Positions 49,028-60,304 of a stretch of DNA of 64,000 nt are shown here, piece after piece (positions within the stretch are counted from its first letter, which is position 1; every line of letters begins with the position of its first letter). Under the pieces are notes generated by a model. The model was not told the DNA's origin. It was given only the letters and a program-made list of their open reading frames with translations, and did not search any database. The stretch spans positions 868,001 to 932,000 of the forward strand of contig JAALGY010000011.1 of assembly GCA_032358165.1 (NCBI GenBank). The letters run 5' to 3'. Source of the DNA: Diplosphaera chodatii (Eukaryota > Chlorophyta > Trebouxiophyceae > Prasiolales > Stichococcaceae). A program made the position numbers and the translations under genes.

Positions 49028-49747
49028 GTGTCCACCCAGGGTGGTGCAAGGGGTGGGCGCACGTACACACAATGTCCATGTGTGTTTCTAGGGGTTGCGG
49101 CAGCGGGTGAACAAGGACTTGCAGGGTTCTGTTCAGAGTCCAGACCTCAAGAGTTGCAAAGAATGCACTATGCGCACCTCTCAAAGTTACTCTTGCACAT
49201 GGTAGCGTTGCTACCCGTGCTCGGCGTTGGCCAGATGCGGACCTTCAGCCAGAGAGTAGGAAGGTGCAAGGCAAACCTGTGAGTTATTTGGAGATCGTCA
49301 TCTGGCTTCCGGTCAGATCCGTGCAACATGCAGAACATGATCCGCAATGCCTCCTCAGCATGTAGTTGTACTATAAGTTCGATGCAGTAGAATATATCGG
49401 CTTCATGCTCAGCACAGTCAGCATTCGGCATCTCTCACACTCTGGATCCGACTTGACCAAAGGAGTCGATCGACACCATCCCGCTTTGGGTGCCGCACAG
49501 CCCTTGCCAGTGCGCAGCAAACGTTCGCTGGCGCACCACTGTCCAAGCAACACTCTGTTTAGCAGCCCGGCAGATGCATCTCTGCACCGCAAGCGCCAGT
49601 CTGTTGCTGCAGCGGCGCTCCAGGGCATCTGCTTTGACAAAGCATGTCAAGACGCTCAGGTGGAAAAACACTGAGTACCTAGGGAACTCAGTGAAAGGCT
49701 GATGGTCTGTATCGCACGTTGAGATCTAGGTGTGCTGAGATGTGCAG
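49028..49747. other. Intergenic region; missing first exon of the PDZ-like gene
   Basis: About 720 bases hold the tepsin-like 3' end and the promoter of the next gene. The PDZ-like gene's first recognisable exon starts at an acceptor (49748) with no usable ATG, so a start exon should lie in this stretch. I could not identify it. Confidence 0.35.
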
Positions 49748-51142
49748 GACCAGATTTTCCTGACTGTGATTGCGGTGCCGCTGCTGTGCCTTGTGGCGGT
49801 GGTTCTGTACTCGCTTCTGAGGAAGAAGCCACAAGATGAGGTGGAAAAGCTGTCCTGGACATGTCGCCATCTGCACAGTGCTGCCGCTTGGTTGCGTGTG
49901 CATCGGATGACCAACTTCAGCATGATGCACAGTCCATCTTTGAGGACCCACAGACGGGGGCAGTGTTCCAATCCACTGATGGCAGCACGCCCGCGCGGGA
50001 TCAAAAGGTATCAGAAGGCATAGCTGTTTGGAAGATTGTTGTGCTTACAATATTGTGGGATGCACTGGCAGTCTGGCGTGCTTCGGTGACAGAGGCCAAC
50101 TGCAGCGCAAGCGAATCCACCTTCGCAGGGCGAGCTGGCGTTCCGGCCGGTGTCGTATACCCCTTGGCCAGTCGAGGAGGATTACGAGGGGGAGCGCGTG
50201 CGCATCAGAGTCGGCAGCATCGCGGCTCGGCAGCTCCGCACCTTCGTCTTCAGCAAGTGAGTGAAAGTCATCTGCCACAAGGTGGAGATGAGACGGCGAC
50301 AAGAGTCAAAGCAGCTGTGTCAGACCAGGCAACCACACGGCCTGGCTTGGCTGTATGCGCTGCACTTGGTGTCCTTTCGTACAGCTAGAGTGACTGAACA
50401 CGCCTGTGAGATAGAATGCGAAAAGAACTTCCGCAAAGGATCTGCACGGTGCAGGGTGCTGCGGCAGCCCAGCGCCATCGTGCAGACCACGCTGCCACGG
50501 CCGCTCGGCATCATCTTCGAGGAGGACGCCCCGCGCAAGCGCGCCGTCATCAGCGGCTTCATGGCCGGCTCCCCCGCAGCGCAGCTGGCCCAGGTAGGCC
50601 TGCGGACGCCCATGCATCCCACGACCGCGGGCTCCCAGCTATGGCCCCTCACAGCCAAGCGGCAGCAGGCGTGCGCCATGCTGCTGCACAGGCCACCAGC
50701 CAACTGATCCGTGGTGTGCACCCGCCGTGCAGCGGGTCAAGCTGGACAGGTCGCAGGCGGCCAGCGCGCCGGCGGTGGGCGACGTGCTGCGGGCCTGCAC
50801 CTGCACCACCTTCATGTTCCCCACCAACAGCCTGTTCGGCGCCAAGCCGCCGCAGCGCCACATCGTGTGCTATGGCGCCGACCAGCAGAAGTGGACGCAG
50901 GTGCGACGGCCAGGCAGGTGTTGCTGCTTGTGAAGCAGCCTCGAACATGTGCCGCATAAGCAGGGCATGTGCTGCTGTCTTGTTGGATGTTGGCAAGTTG
51001 GACCTCTCATCACGTTGATGTTTCCCTGGTCCCCTCAGTCGCCCAGAACCATGTGCAGGTCATGAATGCACTTCGGCGGGGTGATCGGGCAGATGGAGAG
51101 GTGACGCTGGTCCTTGAGCGGCAGCTGCCGCCGGCAGGCTGA
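49748..51142 (+). CDS. Membrane-anchored PDZ-like domain protein (5' exon not found)
   Basis: Six exons join in perfect phase. The first visible one, from 49748, encodes a membrane span (IFLTVIAVPLLCLVAVVLYS) and a basic stop-transfer LLRKKPQDE. Next come SIFEDPQTGAVFQSTDGSTP, then ELAFRPVSYTPWPVEEDYEG (about 50135-50257). The PDZ-like core follows: TTLPRPLGIIFEEDAPRKRA then ISGFMAGSPAAQLAQ (carboxylate loop plus beta strand), VGDVLRACTCTTFMFPTN, and the last exon RRGDRADGEVTLVLERQLPP with TGA at 51142. The order LG(I/L)xFEE ... GSPAAQLA ... VGD is typical of PDZ domains. An extra loop (NSLFGAKPPQRHIVCYGADQ) sits between VGD and the last strand. Plastid or endomembrane location cannot be decided. 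A decayed copy lies 2 kb downstream. Confidence 0.65.
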
Positions 51143-53082
51143 GGGAGTGAAGCACCACCGTGACATCACCCAGTGCTGCGGAGCAGATCATCTGCTTCAA
51201 CTCTGGCTGGCATCAAACACTCCGGATGTTTCAGAAGTACAGCTTTCAGTACAGTTGAGGACATGTGTAACGACATGTCTTCAATAAAGTAGTGGACTAC
51301 AAGCGGTGTCGACTTTGATCCGACTACCAAACTGCCTAAGGGCACAAACCTGTTGTTCGCTATCGTAGGAGCAAGCATACTAGCTTCCAGCAGTATCGTA
51401 CTCCACGCGTCCACATGCACACTACAATAATCTATCTGCCTCCCGCCCTATGGAGCCAGCCAAGCGCATTGACAGCAGCTCTGTACACATGTTGAGGCTC
51501 GAGCCTCAGAACAGGCCCAGAAGATGCGCGCACATCAGCACGCAGCAGACCACAAGGACGTTGAGAAACCCGCCTCGCATCGTGGAAAGCAATAGCGCAT
51601 CCTACAGCACATGCAAGCCGGTGTCATTGTCCTGAAAGCTCTTAGAAGCAGACATTCAGCTGCTAAGAACAGTCAATGACCATGCCGCCATATACCAAAT
51701 GCTGCATCATCACCAGTTTTCTCCAGAGAGTTGACATGATGGATGGCTGCCTATATCTTGACGATCGGGATGTGCGCTCCTCCATCCTTCGGACATACCG
51801 GGCCAGCTCGTCATCCTGGCTTGACCCCTCACTACTGCAGGGTGCGCAATTCATGTGCCGGGTGAAGTTGTTGGCAGTTTAAACGTCAACATGCACTTCA
51901 CACCGGGTCATGTCCACCTCCGTCGTGACATGTTGATTTCACCCGACAACAAAGACACATGCTGGAGAAGACATGTCATCATATGCAAGCCTTACCTATC
52001 AGCAGTCGTGCGACTGGGCTCTGCTGAAGCAGGAGCGAGCTGCGCTTTCTGGGACTTGAGGTGTAGTGCGGCAGGGCGCACCAACCCACCGAGAGCTGAA
52101 TGATGCCGTGCACACATCAGGCGTCTGCGCAGCGGAAGTGGATTGGATGTGCATGGCGCCTGCAGTCTCGAGCTCACTATCCTGCACGCTGCCAGCATGC
52201 TGCCAGCATGCTGCCAGCAAGGCTGATCAACTACAAACTTTCAGGGTCCAAAGCTGAGTGGACCACACCATTTCCACAGCATCGCCACTTGGATACCCAC
52301 AGTATCCACAACGTGTGATTCAGTGAGAGATAATTCAATCGATCGGAGACTGGAGCGAATTGTCCAGTCGTAAGCAGAAGCCAGGACCTGGCTGGGTGGT
52401 GCCAGGTCACAGGAGATAGGATGCAATGAGGAATACTTGATGCATGTCGTGAGTCCCACGTTGAAAGTGGATTTAGAGCACAAGTTGTCATCACACAGTA
52501 GCTCTTTCAGCCTCCAAACATGCACACCATTGCTTGCGGCAAGGTCCAGCAGCTGGCTGCGTCATATGACCGCACGCTAGAAACTCTTATAGCCCCTGTC
52601 GGACGGCTGCCCATCCCCAGGCGTGACAGGCGCAAGTGCGCACAGGTGGAACTCGCTGTACGAACGCGAAAGTATGACATTTGATGATACAGGCTTGCGG
52701 CTGTCGGGTTGGCCAGTCCCATTGGCGCAGCATTGTGAGGAGGAAAGGTGGGGCAGCGCTACTGGCACTGGGAGCGCCAGAGACTTCTGTCAGTGCTGCA
52801 AGGTCTATGCAGATGATTCATGTCCTTTGTTCGTGATTCTGCAGATCTGCTGCCATCAGGCTCCATGCTGACTGGCGCATTGCCTTCTATCCGGCTGTGC
52901 AGCCCACACCTGAGGTGGCAGGGTCAGCTGTGTAGTTATCAGTGGCAGCAACCCCGCGCCGAATCAGGATGCGAGTGTTGGCTCAATCTGTGACAGTATA
53001 GCAGTGGAAAGTACGGTATGTGTTGTTAGATTGGCAAGCCACGGGATACACTTGTAGTCGGCCATAACATGCTTGTTGCAGG
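51143..53082. other. Long spacer between PDZ-like gene and its decayed copy
   Basis: About 1.9 kb without a convincing gene. A 54-codon frame at 52520-52684 (MHTIACGKVQQLAASYDRTL) and a 68-codon frame at 51676-51882 are the most protein-like stretches, but neither shows a family signature or splice partner. A small 11-bp tandem repeat is present at 52188. It may hold degraded remains from the duplication. Confidence 0.35.
52188..52220 (+). repeat. 11-bp tandem repeat, three units
   Basis: The unit gctgccagcat occurs three times in a row (the last unit lacks its final base match), in the spacer next to the decayed PDZ-like copy. It is short and likely to be slippage-generated. Confidence 0.7.
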
Positions 53083-54071
53083 CACAGCTGCATTATGGCT
53101 TGTGCTGTACACCGCCTGACCACTGAGGAAGATCGCCAGGGGTAGTACGTCTGTAGCAAAGCCGGTGGCGCTGCGGCTCTTCAGCAAGTGAGTGATACCA
53201 TCCCCACAATAGAGGAGCAGCTTCCTGTACATTGTAGCAGTGGTGATACTGTAGACACGTTGTCAAGGGAGGCAGCTTGACGCATTGTCTGGCTGCAGTT
53301 GGTCATGTGGCACTAGTCTCAACTTGGTGCTGTCAGTGGCAGTGATGCACATGTCCCTGAGCATAATCCTCGGCGCAGGATCCTGCACAGCGCGCACGTC
53401 CAGACCACGCTGCCGCGGCCACTGGGCATCATCTTCGAGGAGGACCGCCCAGCGGAAGTGCGCCGTGATCAATGGCGTCATGGACGGCTCCCCCGCAGCG
53501 CAGCTGGCCCAGGTCAGCCCGTGGATGCAGATACAACCCACAAGCAGCGTCGCACTTGTTTCATATACAACCGAGCGGCAGCACGTGAGCATTACCTGCG
53601 CAGGCGAGCTGTCTGCTGATTCGAAACATGTGCCTGCAGTGCAGCGGGTCAAGCTGACAGGTCGCAGGCGGCCAGCGCGCCGACGGTGGGCGACGTGCTG
53701 CACGCGTGCACCTGCACCACCTTCATGATCCCCACCAACAGCCTGTTCGGCGCCCAGCCGCCGCAGTGCCACATCGTGTGCTACGGCGCCGACCAGCAGA
53801 AGTGGACGCAGGTGCGACGGACGGGCAGGTGTTGCTGCCTGTGTGAAGCAGCCTGTGTGAAGCAGCCTGTGATGTGTGCCACAAGCAGGGCATGTGCTAC
53901 TGTTGTCTTGTTTGATGTTGGCAAGCTGGATGTCTCGTCACATTGATATTTTCCCTGGTCCCCTCAAATGCCCAGAACTATGTGCAGGTCATAAATGCAC
54001 TGCGGCGGGGTGATCGGGCAGATGGAGAGGTGACGCTGGTCCTTGAGCGGCAGCTGCCGCCGGCTGGCTGA
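53083..54071 (+). pseudogene. Decayed tandem duplicate of the PDZ-like protein gene
   Basis: Each element resembles the intact gene at 49748-51142 in the same order and strand. A membrane-span exon remnant (about 53083-53132) has an in-frame TGA. The second exon is missing. A stub of the third exon ends at the same donor context (ttcagcaagtgagtg, near 53178-53192). PDZ exon 1 copy (53385-53512) has one extra base near 53446. PDZ exon 2 copy (53643-53812) lacks one base near 53655. The final exon (53988-54071) is nearly identical and keeps RRGDRADGEVTLVLERQLPP and TGA. The +1 and -1 changes cancel, leaving about 35 shifted residues between them without a stop. The 3' half could still be translated from another start; the 5' half looks dead. 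Confidence 0.75.
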
Positions 54072-54334
54072 GGGTAGGTGGAGACCTATCAGGGACCTTT
54101 AGTCGTGCTGGCGGAGCTGCCCAAAAGCTCCGTACACTCAGCACATTTGCCACTCTGGTCGACGTTGGTTCAGCAGCAAGATCTGAGAAGTTTGAACAAA
54201 ATGCGCTGTGGAAACAGGGACATCTGATCTTTGCTGCCCACAACCTGCCGGCAGCTTGCCCAGATGTCTGGCGCCCAGCGCAAGGTTTTTAAAGCACACT
54301 GTACGGCAATCTCCAGTCACCACAGCCGGGCTCC

Positions 54335-57300
54335 TCATGCCGAGTGGTAGCCCGGATGCTGTTCGGCAGCCTCTACATCAGCGAAGTAGCCATTGAAGTC
54401 CAGCGCCGCCAGCAGCTGCTGGAGGTGCGGCGAGCGTGTGTGCGCCTGCTCATATAATCACAGGCAACCCTTGGCAGGTGTCAAGTATGGCAGGCTCCCA
54501 CCCAGCAGAAGGAAGTTGCACACGCATTCGAACAGAAGAAGTCTGCCCGCTCTACGTCAGCTCTCACAGGCGGTTCGTCAGGCACATGCGCTCTGGCAAC
54601 TCGCAAAACTGCACGGGGGCGTCACAGGTGTGCAGTCAGCCTTTTTGAAGCCCACCTGCAGGTGGTCCGCACGCAGCACGCTGACCAGCGCTGCCAGGCG
54701 CTGCTGGCAGTCCCGCTGCAGCTGCGCATCCGCCAGAGCGGCATCCAACGTATCCCCGGCCAAGCCCTCCTGTGGATGATGTGGTTCGCATGGTTGGCCT
54801 GCCGTCAGTATGCAGTGCTGATGCTCCTATCACTCACATGCACATCACATCAGGGGCAAGGCCGGCGATAAGGGACCCAGCTTCAGGATTCAGGGTTTTG
54901 GGGTGTAGGGGTTCGATGTGTCCCACCTGGAGGCGGGCGCAGAGCCGGCGACACAGGCTGAACAGCGCCATGAGTGTCGCCTGCAGCACCACAACTGGCC
55001 ATATGCCATACACCGCCACACCATGTTCCAAACAGCTGTTCGCATCGATGCACACAACAGGATCATTGCGAAAACTTTCCTGATGCCGTGTGTCTACTGC
55101 TGGAGGGCAGCACCTCGGGCTGTGCACGGGAACAGCAGGCAGGTCGTGCAGCTGGCAAGCACCTGCAGGTTGCGGACGTCCAGAAATGCCGCAGCCAGCA
55201 CGCCATCCACAAAGGCCTCGTGCGCTGCGACAGCTGCCCTGTAGTCGCCGGCGGCCTCCACCTTGGCATGCAGCTGGTGGTAGCCCGCCTCTATCACATC
55301 CACCTGCACAACTCACAAGAACCCATAATATTCGTTGCATCAATATCACACACGATTCTGCGTCGAGGCGCCTGCAGCGGCTTCCGCCTGGCCAGTCAGC
55401 TGCCTGACAGCCACCGTAGGCACATCCACGTGCCCAATGTCGCATGACCCAGCAGCTCCTTCGACCGGCACATTCCATGCTGCTTCATGTCTGTTGGCAG
55501 GCAGGAAGGTCAGGGAACCCAGCGCATGCTGTGTGCAGCCTGTGGGGCCTGCGGCAAGATTGTGCCGCTCTGCCCAACCCCGTGCTTTCACACCAAAGAG
55601 GCGGCCGCATCGCACCTGCAGGTAGCTGTTGAAGTGGGCGACGAAGTGCGCCATCTGCGCGCGCAGCTGCCACAGCGGGCGGCGGGCCGCGGCGCCGCTC
55701 GCCACCTGCCGCAGCAGCCCCGGCGACAGCACCGCGCCGCCCCCCGCGGCCCTGCAGCCCGAGAACTGGTGTGCGTGACGACGGCGGTGCGCTCGGCATC
55801 CTTCGTCCGCCGACGTCCGAGACACTGCAGAAGCTGTGGCCCCTGGGGCATGAGCATTCGTAGTGTCTGACCCATCTGACACTGCCAGCACGGTTGGCAT
55901 TGCAGCGACTGGCTGGACCCTCGTCCCGCAGGTGAACACCGTCTGAAATTCGAACAAGCAGGTTCTAAGGGGTACAGGGTTTGAAGCAGAGGGGCACCGC
56001 GGGGAGCTGGTGCGGCTGGCGGCGCGGGCGGCCAGCTGGGCCGCGAGGCCGGGGCGGCCCCCGCACCGCATCGCTGCCCAGGCGCCTTCCAGCATCCCCC
56101 CCCACCCGCCGCAGCCGCAGCAGCAGCCGGCACAGCGCCCCGTACTTGGCCAGCACCTGGACGCCCCCATACCTAACAGTCACCGCCATGTCCTGCAACT
56201 GCCAGACTTGCAACAGCAGCCGTGGTTACTGGCAGCAGCAGTCAGCGATACGCGTCGATTGGGTGCCCAAGACAAGGCTGCGGGGCGGCTGTCAAGGTGT
56301 GCGGTGACTTCTGCAGGGGACGGCTTCCGAACCTGCGGCGTCAGTAGCAGGTGCAGCGGCCACGGCGGCCTGTACTCCACGGTCAGCCCGTCCCAGGCGT
56401 CGAGCGCTGCCACATACAGCTGGCCAGCGCCGCCGCCATCTGCGCTGTCACTGCCACTGCCGCTGCGGCCTGCTGCGGCTGCGCCACTGCCAGGGTCAGC
56501 ACCACGTTCAGCCCTGGCCACGGACGCTCCATCACCTGGAGCAGGCGTGGCGTGCAATTGGTGCCCACATGTTGCGCTCACTGTGGATTGCACACAGACC
56601 ACAGTCAAAGCCCGCTTGCGCATGACCAAAAGAGTAAGGAACAGTCAAGCTGCCACACCTAGGCGGCTGGTAGGGGCCGGCAGCTCCACCCGTGTCAGCG
56701 TCAACAGGCGGCCGCTTGGACTGGCGACCTTGGCGGGGCTCGTGCCGCTCTGCATGTGCAACTGCACCGTGAGGTTGACAAACGTGGCCCTTGTGTGATT
56801 GGTTCGGCAAACACCAGGAGTGACATCTGGCATTCCCCAGTCAGCCAAGACAGTGGCTTCATGTGTGTGTGCTGCTGCAATTACACACCTCAGCGCTCCT
56901 CAGCGCCCTGGCTGGCGATGCGGGCGCCTCCTGCCCGGGCGCGTCCCGCAGCACGATGCGCACGTGGCGCCGCAGGATGCCGTCGTCAGCCGCCGCCGAG
57001 GCCAGCGCCGCGGCCTCCGCCGCTGATGCCAGGTCCGCCTCCGCCGTCTTGGGCCGGGGCGGCTGCCTCAGCAGGGGCGCCGCCTGCACCATGTGGCACA
57101 CATTCACACCCGGTGCCGCACACGCACCTGCTGCTGCAGCATCGACTGCAAGGTGGAATTCTGCATCTAGTCGAGTGAATGTTGAACCTGGCTGTGGACC
57201 CTGAAATGTGCGCCTCAAGGTTGTGCTCGTCTTGTGCTCGGAGTGATGCTTTAAGTTCAGAGGCTAGCACCTGCAAGAGGAAGGTGTGCCAGAAGTCGCC

Positions 57301-59385
57301 GGCGCCCAGCAGCAGGTAGTTCCGCAGCGCCGCCAGGTGGCTGCGCAGCTGCGTGCGGCCCATCAGCAGCCGCCACAGCGCTGCCGCCGCCTGCATGCCA
57401 GTAGGCAGTGGTGTCTGTGGTGCAGGTACGTTGCATGGTGGAACGAGGGGGTGTCGAGCTCACCCAGTTATGAGCGGGCGCAGCGCTGATCAGTCGCAGC
57501 CTACCTGCTTGTGGCTGGCTTCGACGGTTGACGAGAAGGCCAGCGGGTCGAAGCGCGGCTGTGCAGCCAGCTGCTGCAGCCGCTGCGCGGTGCCAGTCCC
57601 GTCCACCTCAGGCCTGCAGCTCTCCGACGCCTTCTCCACTCGCGCTGCGGGGCCCTGCGCTGCCGATCCGCTGGGAGACGTCTGCGTCAGCTCAGGCATC
57701 GGCGGGCTGCCGTCGGTGCCCTGCAGCACGCGCGCCGCCTTGTCGACGAACAGCACTGCGTCCGCCGTGGCATGGGAGACGTGCGGCGGCAGCAGCTCCT
57801 GACGCGCCTGCAGGCAGCAGGAAGGGCGTCAGCCCTGGCCATGCCACAGCTGCAGCAGCGGGTACAGCTACACAGTGGACTGTCCAGTGTGGGACACCAT
57901 TGCGCTGCTGCACTAGGCCTGTGTGTCCGCGCCGCCCACCATGAATCCCTCGTGCCACTCGTTCGCCCGAGCATCGTCGCCAGCTGTGACGCCTGCCTTT
58001 GATGTGCTGCCCGGCAATGCCTCGTGGCGCTGGATGAAGAACTCGCCCCGAGAGTCCACGAGGCGGCCAGCCACCATCCTGCCATACATGAACAAGGCCC
58101 GCCACATCAGACATCTTTGCCGGAACTGTGCAGGCCCCTGATGTCAGCGGCTCGCCAGTTCCAGGCTGGCGCAGGGTATGGCATGCGTTGGCTGAGGTGC
58201 ACACCGACCCTGCCACGCAGTGTGCAGGAGTTGTGACGCACCAGGAGGACAGCTGTCGAAACAGCGTCTGGTTGGCGTGCCATGCCAGCCGCTGCAGCAC
58301 TGAGGCCAGCTGCGGGGCGCCGCAACTCGCCGTGGCTGCCCATACTGCCGAAGCGAGCCGAAACCCTTCCGGGAGGCCTCCGCCAGCAGATGTGGTGACT
58401 GTCGCACCCGCCCAAGGCCCACTCGGGGTGCTGTTGCTGGGCGCAACGTGTGTGCTGCTGTGCTGGAACAGCAGGTGGTGCAATGGCGGCAGCAGGGCCT
58501 GCAGCAGGATGGAGACCACATGAAACAGGGGATGGTGCAGATGAGAGGCTTCTGGCAGCGGAGGGCGTGCAGACACATTTTCTGTCGTTCTATAGTGTCC
58601 GGCAGCAAGTGCAGTGGGCTACCTGCCAGGGCGCCAGCTGGTGCCTGATGCTGGCCAGCGGCGGCGCAGTGGCCGCAGCGGCGCACCTGCCCTGCAGCGC
58701 CACAATGTCCTGCCGGTACACATCCAACAGCTCTGCAATTGGGCAAACCATCGTGTCGCATTGAGGTGTTGGTGCTGGAGCGTCAAGTATGTCAGCTGCT
58801 TGGGAGCACTCGCCAGCACTTCTGTTTACCTGTCGTGGTCAGGCTGCCTGCAAAAGCGCATGTTTCCGGCGAGGTCTCCCACCTGTGAGTCCCGTGGCGA
58901 TTGCAATGCGGTAGGGGCTGCCCCCCGAGGGGCTGTTTGCCGCTGCCAGCCGCACCGCGGACACCCAGCCCTCAAGCGCTTGACAGTGCCACCCCAGCCG
59001 CACAATGTCGTCCAACATGATCCTGCAGCGTCATGACATTCGCTGGCATCCAGAACACCGGCGGATGGCATGCTGTGTGCAACGTGCTGGTCATGAGTCA
59101 AAGGTTGAACGGCCATCACCATCATGTAGAGACTACGCGATGTCGACTACGAGCCTAAGCACACCTGTCTGGGACGTCAATCCAGTGCACATAGTCCGCG
59201 ACGCGGACGCAGCAGGCACTGGGGTCATTAATATGGTGCTGCTGCCCCACGGCATCGTTGCTGCTGCGATCTGGGCTGCCATCAACGAATATATCGCCAA
59301 AGAAGCCAAGCAGTGCCAGCAGCAGCTCCTGCAGCAAGCTGTCTGTGGCGATCGGCCGGTGCTGTTCCGTGTGCTGCGCCGCCAT
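54335..59385 (-). CDS. GCP4: Gamma-tubulin complex protein 4 (GCP4)
   Basis: Spc97/Spc98-family subunit of the gamma-tubulin ring complex, nucleating microtubules. ATG 59385 begins MAAQHTEQHRPIATDSLLQE, with LLLALLGFFGDIFV matching the GCP4 N-terminus. Next exons give DDIVRLGWHCQALEGWVSAV, then ELLDVYRQDIVALQGR and LASVLQRLAWHANQTLFRQL (about 58300, GRIP1). Then come DSRGEFFIQRHEALPG (about 58040), LWRLLMGRTQLRSHLAALRN with YLLLGAGDFWHTFLLQ (about 57300), and ALDAWDGLTVEYRPPWPLHL (about 56400). GRIP2-type exons follow: VLAKYGALCRLLLRLRRVGG (about 56130), LRAQMAHFVAHFNSYLQV (about 55640) and DYRAAVAAHEAFVDGVLAAA (about 55220). The end LLAALDFNGYF matches the LLLRLDYN-type terminus of GCP4, with TGA at 54335. 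The short N-terminal region and this ending favour GCP4 over GCP2/3/5/6. Two Ala/Gly-rich insertions are present. Confidence 0.85.
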
Positions 59386-60304
59386 CGCAGCTATCTCGTG
59401 GTTTAGCACCTATGCAGCCGATGGTGCATCAAGCGTTAAAACGAACTCATTTACCCAATCGTTTCCTGCCTAGGCAATCGTTGAATTCGCGACAGCTCTG
59501 CAGCCAAGTGGCAAATAGGTGGACACTTCAGGTTCAAACTTTGAAGCGTACCCACCGCTGGCTCTGCCGCTCTAGATCATGCTGATCGTGTACAACGAAT
59601 CGTCATTTGCTCGGACTTTGCTATTTGAAAGGTTCAAGGCTCTACAGCGACGCTGGCTCATTCCGGATCGTCGACATCAGAGGGTGCAAGCAACGTCATC
59701 ACTGAATCAAGGTTGGCAGCATATTAGATTGTGCGAGCTGACAAGTATCACAATTACATTGATCGCACAGGATCTGCATGCTGATCATCATGTTTTGCGA
59801 GTTCAGCAGCTGCAGTTGGTTCCTGCACTGACGCCTATGCGCACATGTGCCTGTGAAGCATCAAACTCGCGAACTTCCTGACATGCGTTGTGTTGTCGAG
59901 TCTCGACCCTCATTGAAATGTACTACGCTTGCAACGAATAAGATCTGCGATGGGCAACTCGCTGATACCACCATACCAGCTCTGACACCGACTGGCAGAG
60001 GTTTACAGAAGGCGTTCCATCTGTGGAAGCCCTTTCAAGACTTTGTCAGTTCAGGGCGGGCAAACCCGTAGTAGCCTGTGCCGCAGAGGAGCGACGCCAG
60101 ACGGCAGACAGTTGTCCCACAGCCATCATCAGGTTGACATCGACAGGCTTCACGCGCACGCTTGTGGGCGCAGTTGCAAGCGTTTGCACATGCTGCAATG
60201 CACGCTGCGCGTCATGTATAGCACAGCGGTGTGAGCACATCATCTCATAGATCCGCCATGTGCGGAATCACCAAGACTGGATCCTGTTGACAGGCTGCTG
60301 CACC
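59386..60304. other. Divergent promoter region, GCP4 (-) / TRM6 (+)
   Basis: About 920 bases between two start codons facing apart. It should contain both promoters and leaders. It appears relatively AT-richer than the coding regions around it. No exon, repeat or RNA gene was recognised. Confidence 0.4.

Noticed and set aside
52520..52684. 54-codon plus-strand frame that looks protein-like
   Set aside because: No family signature, no credible splice partner and no similarity to the neighbouring PDZ-like gene. It is too short to call alone.
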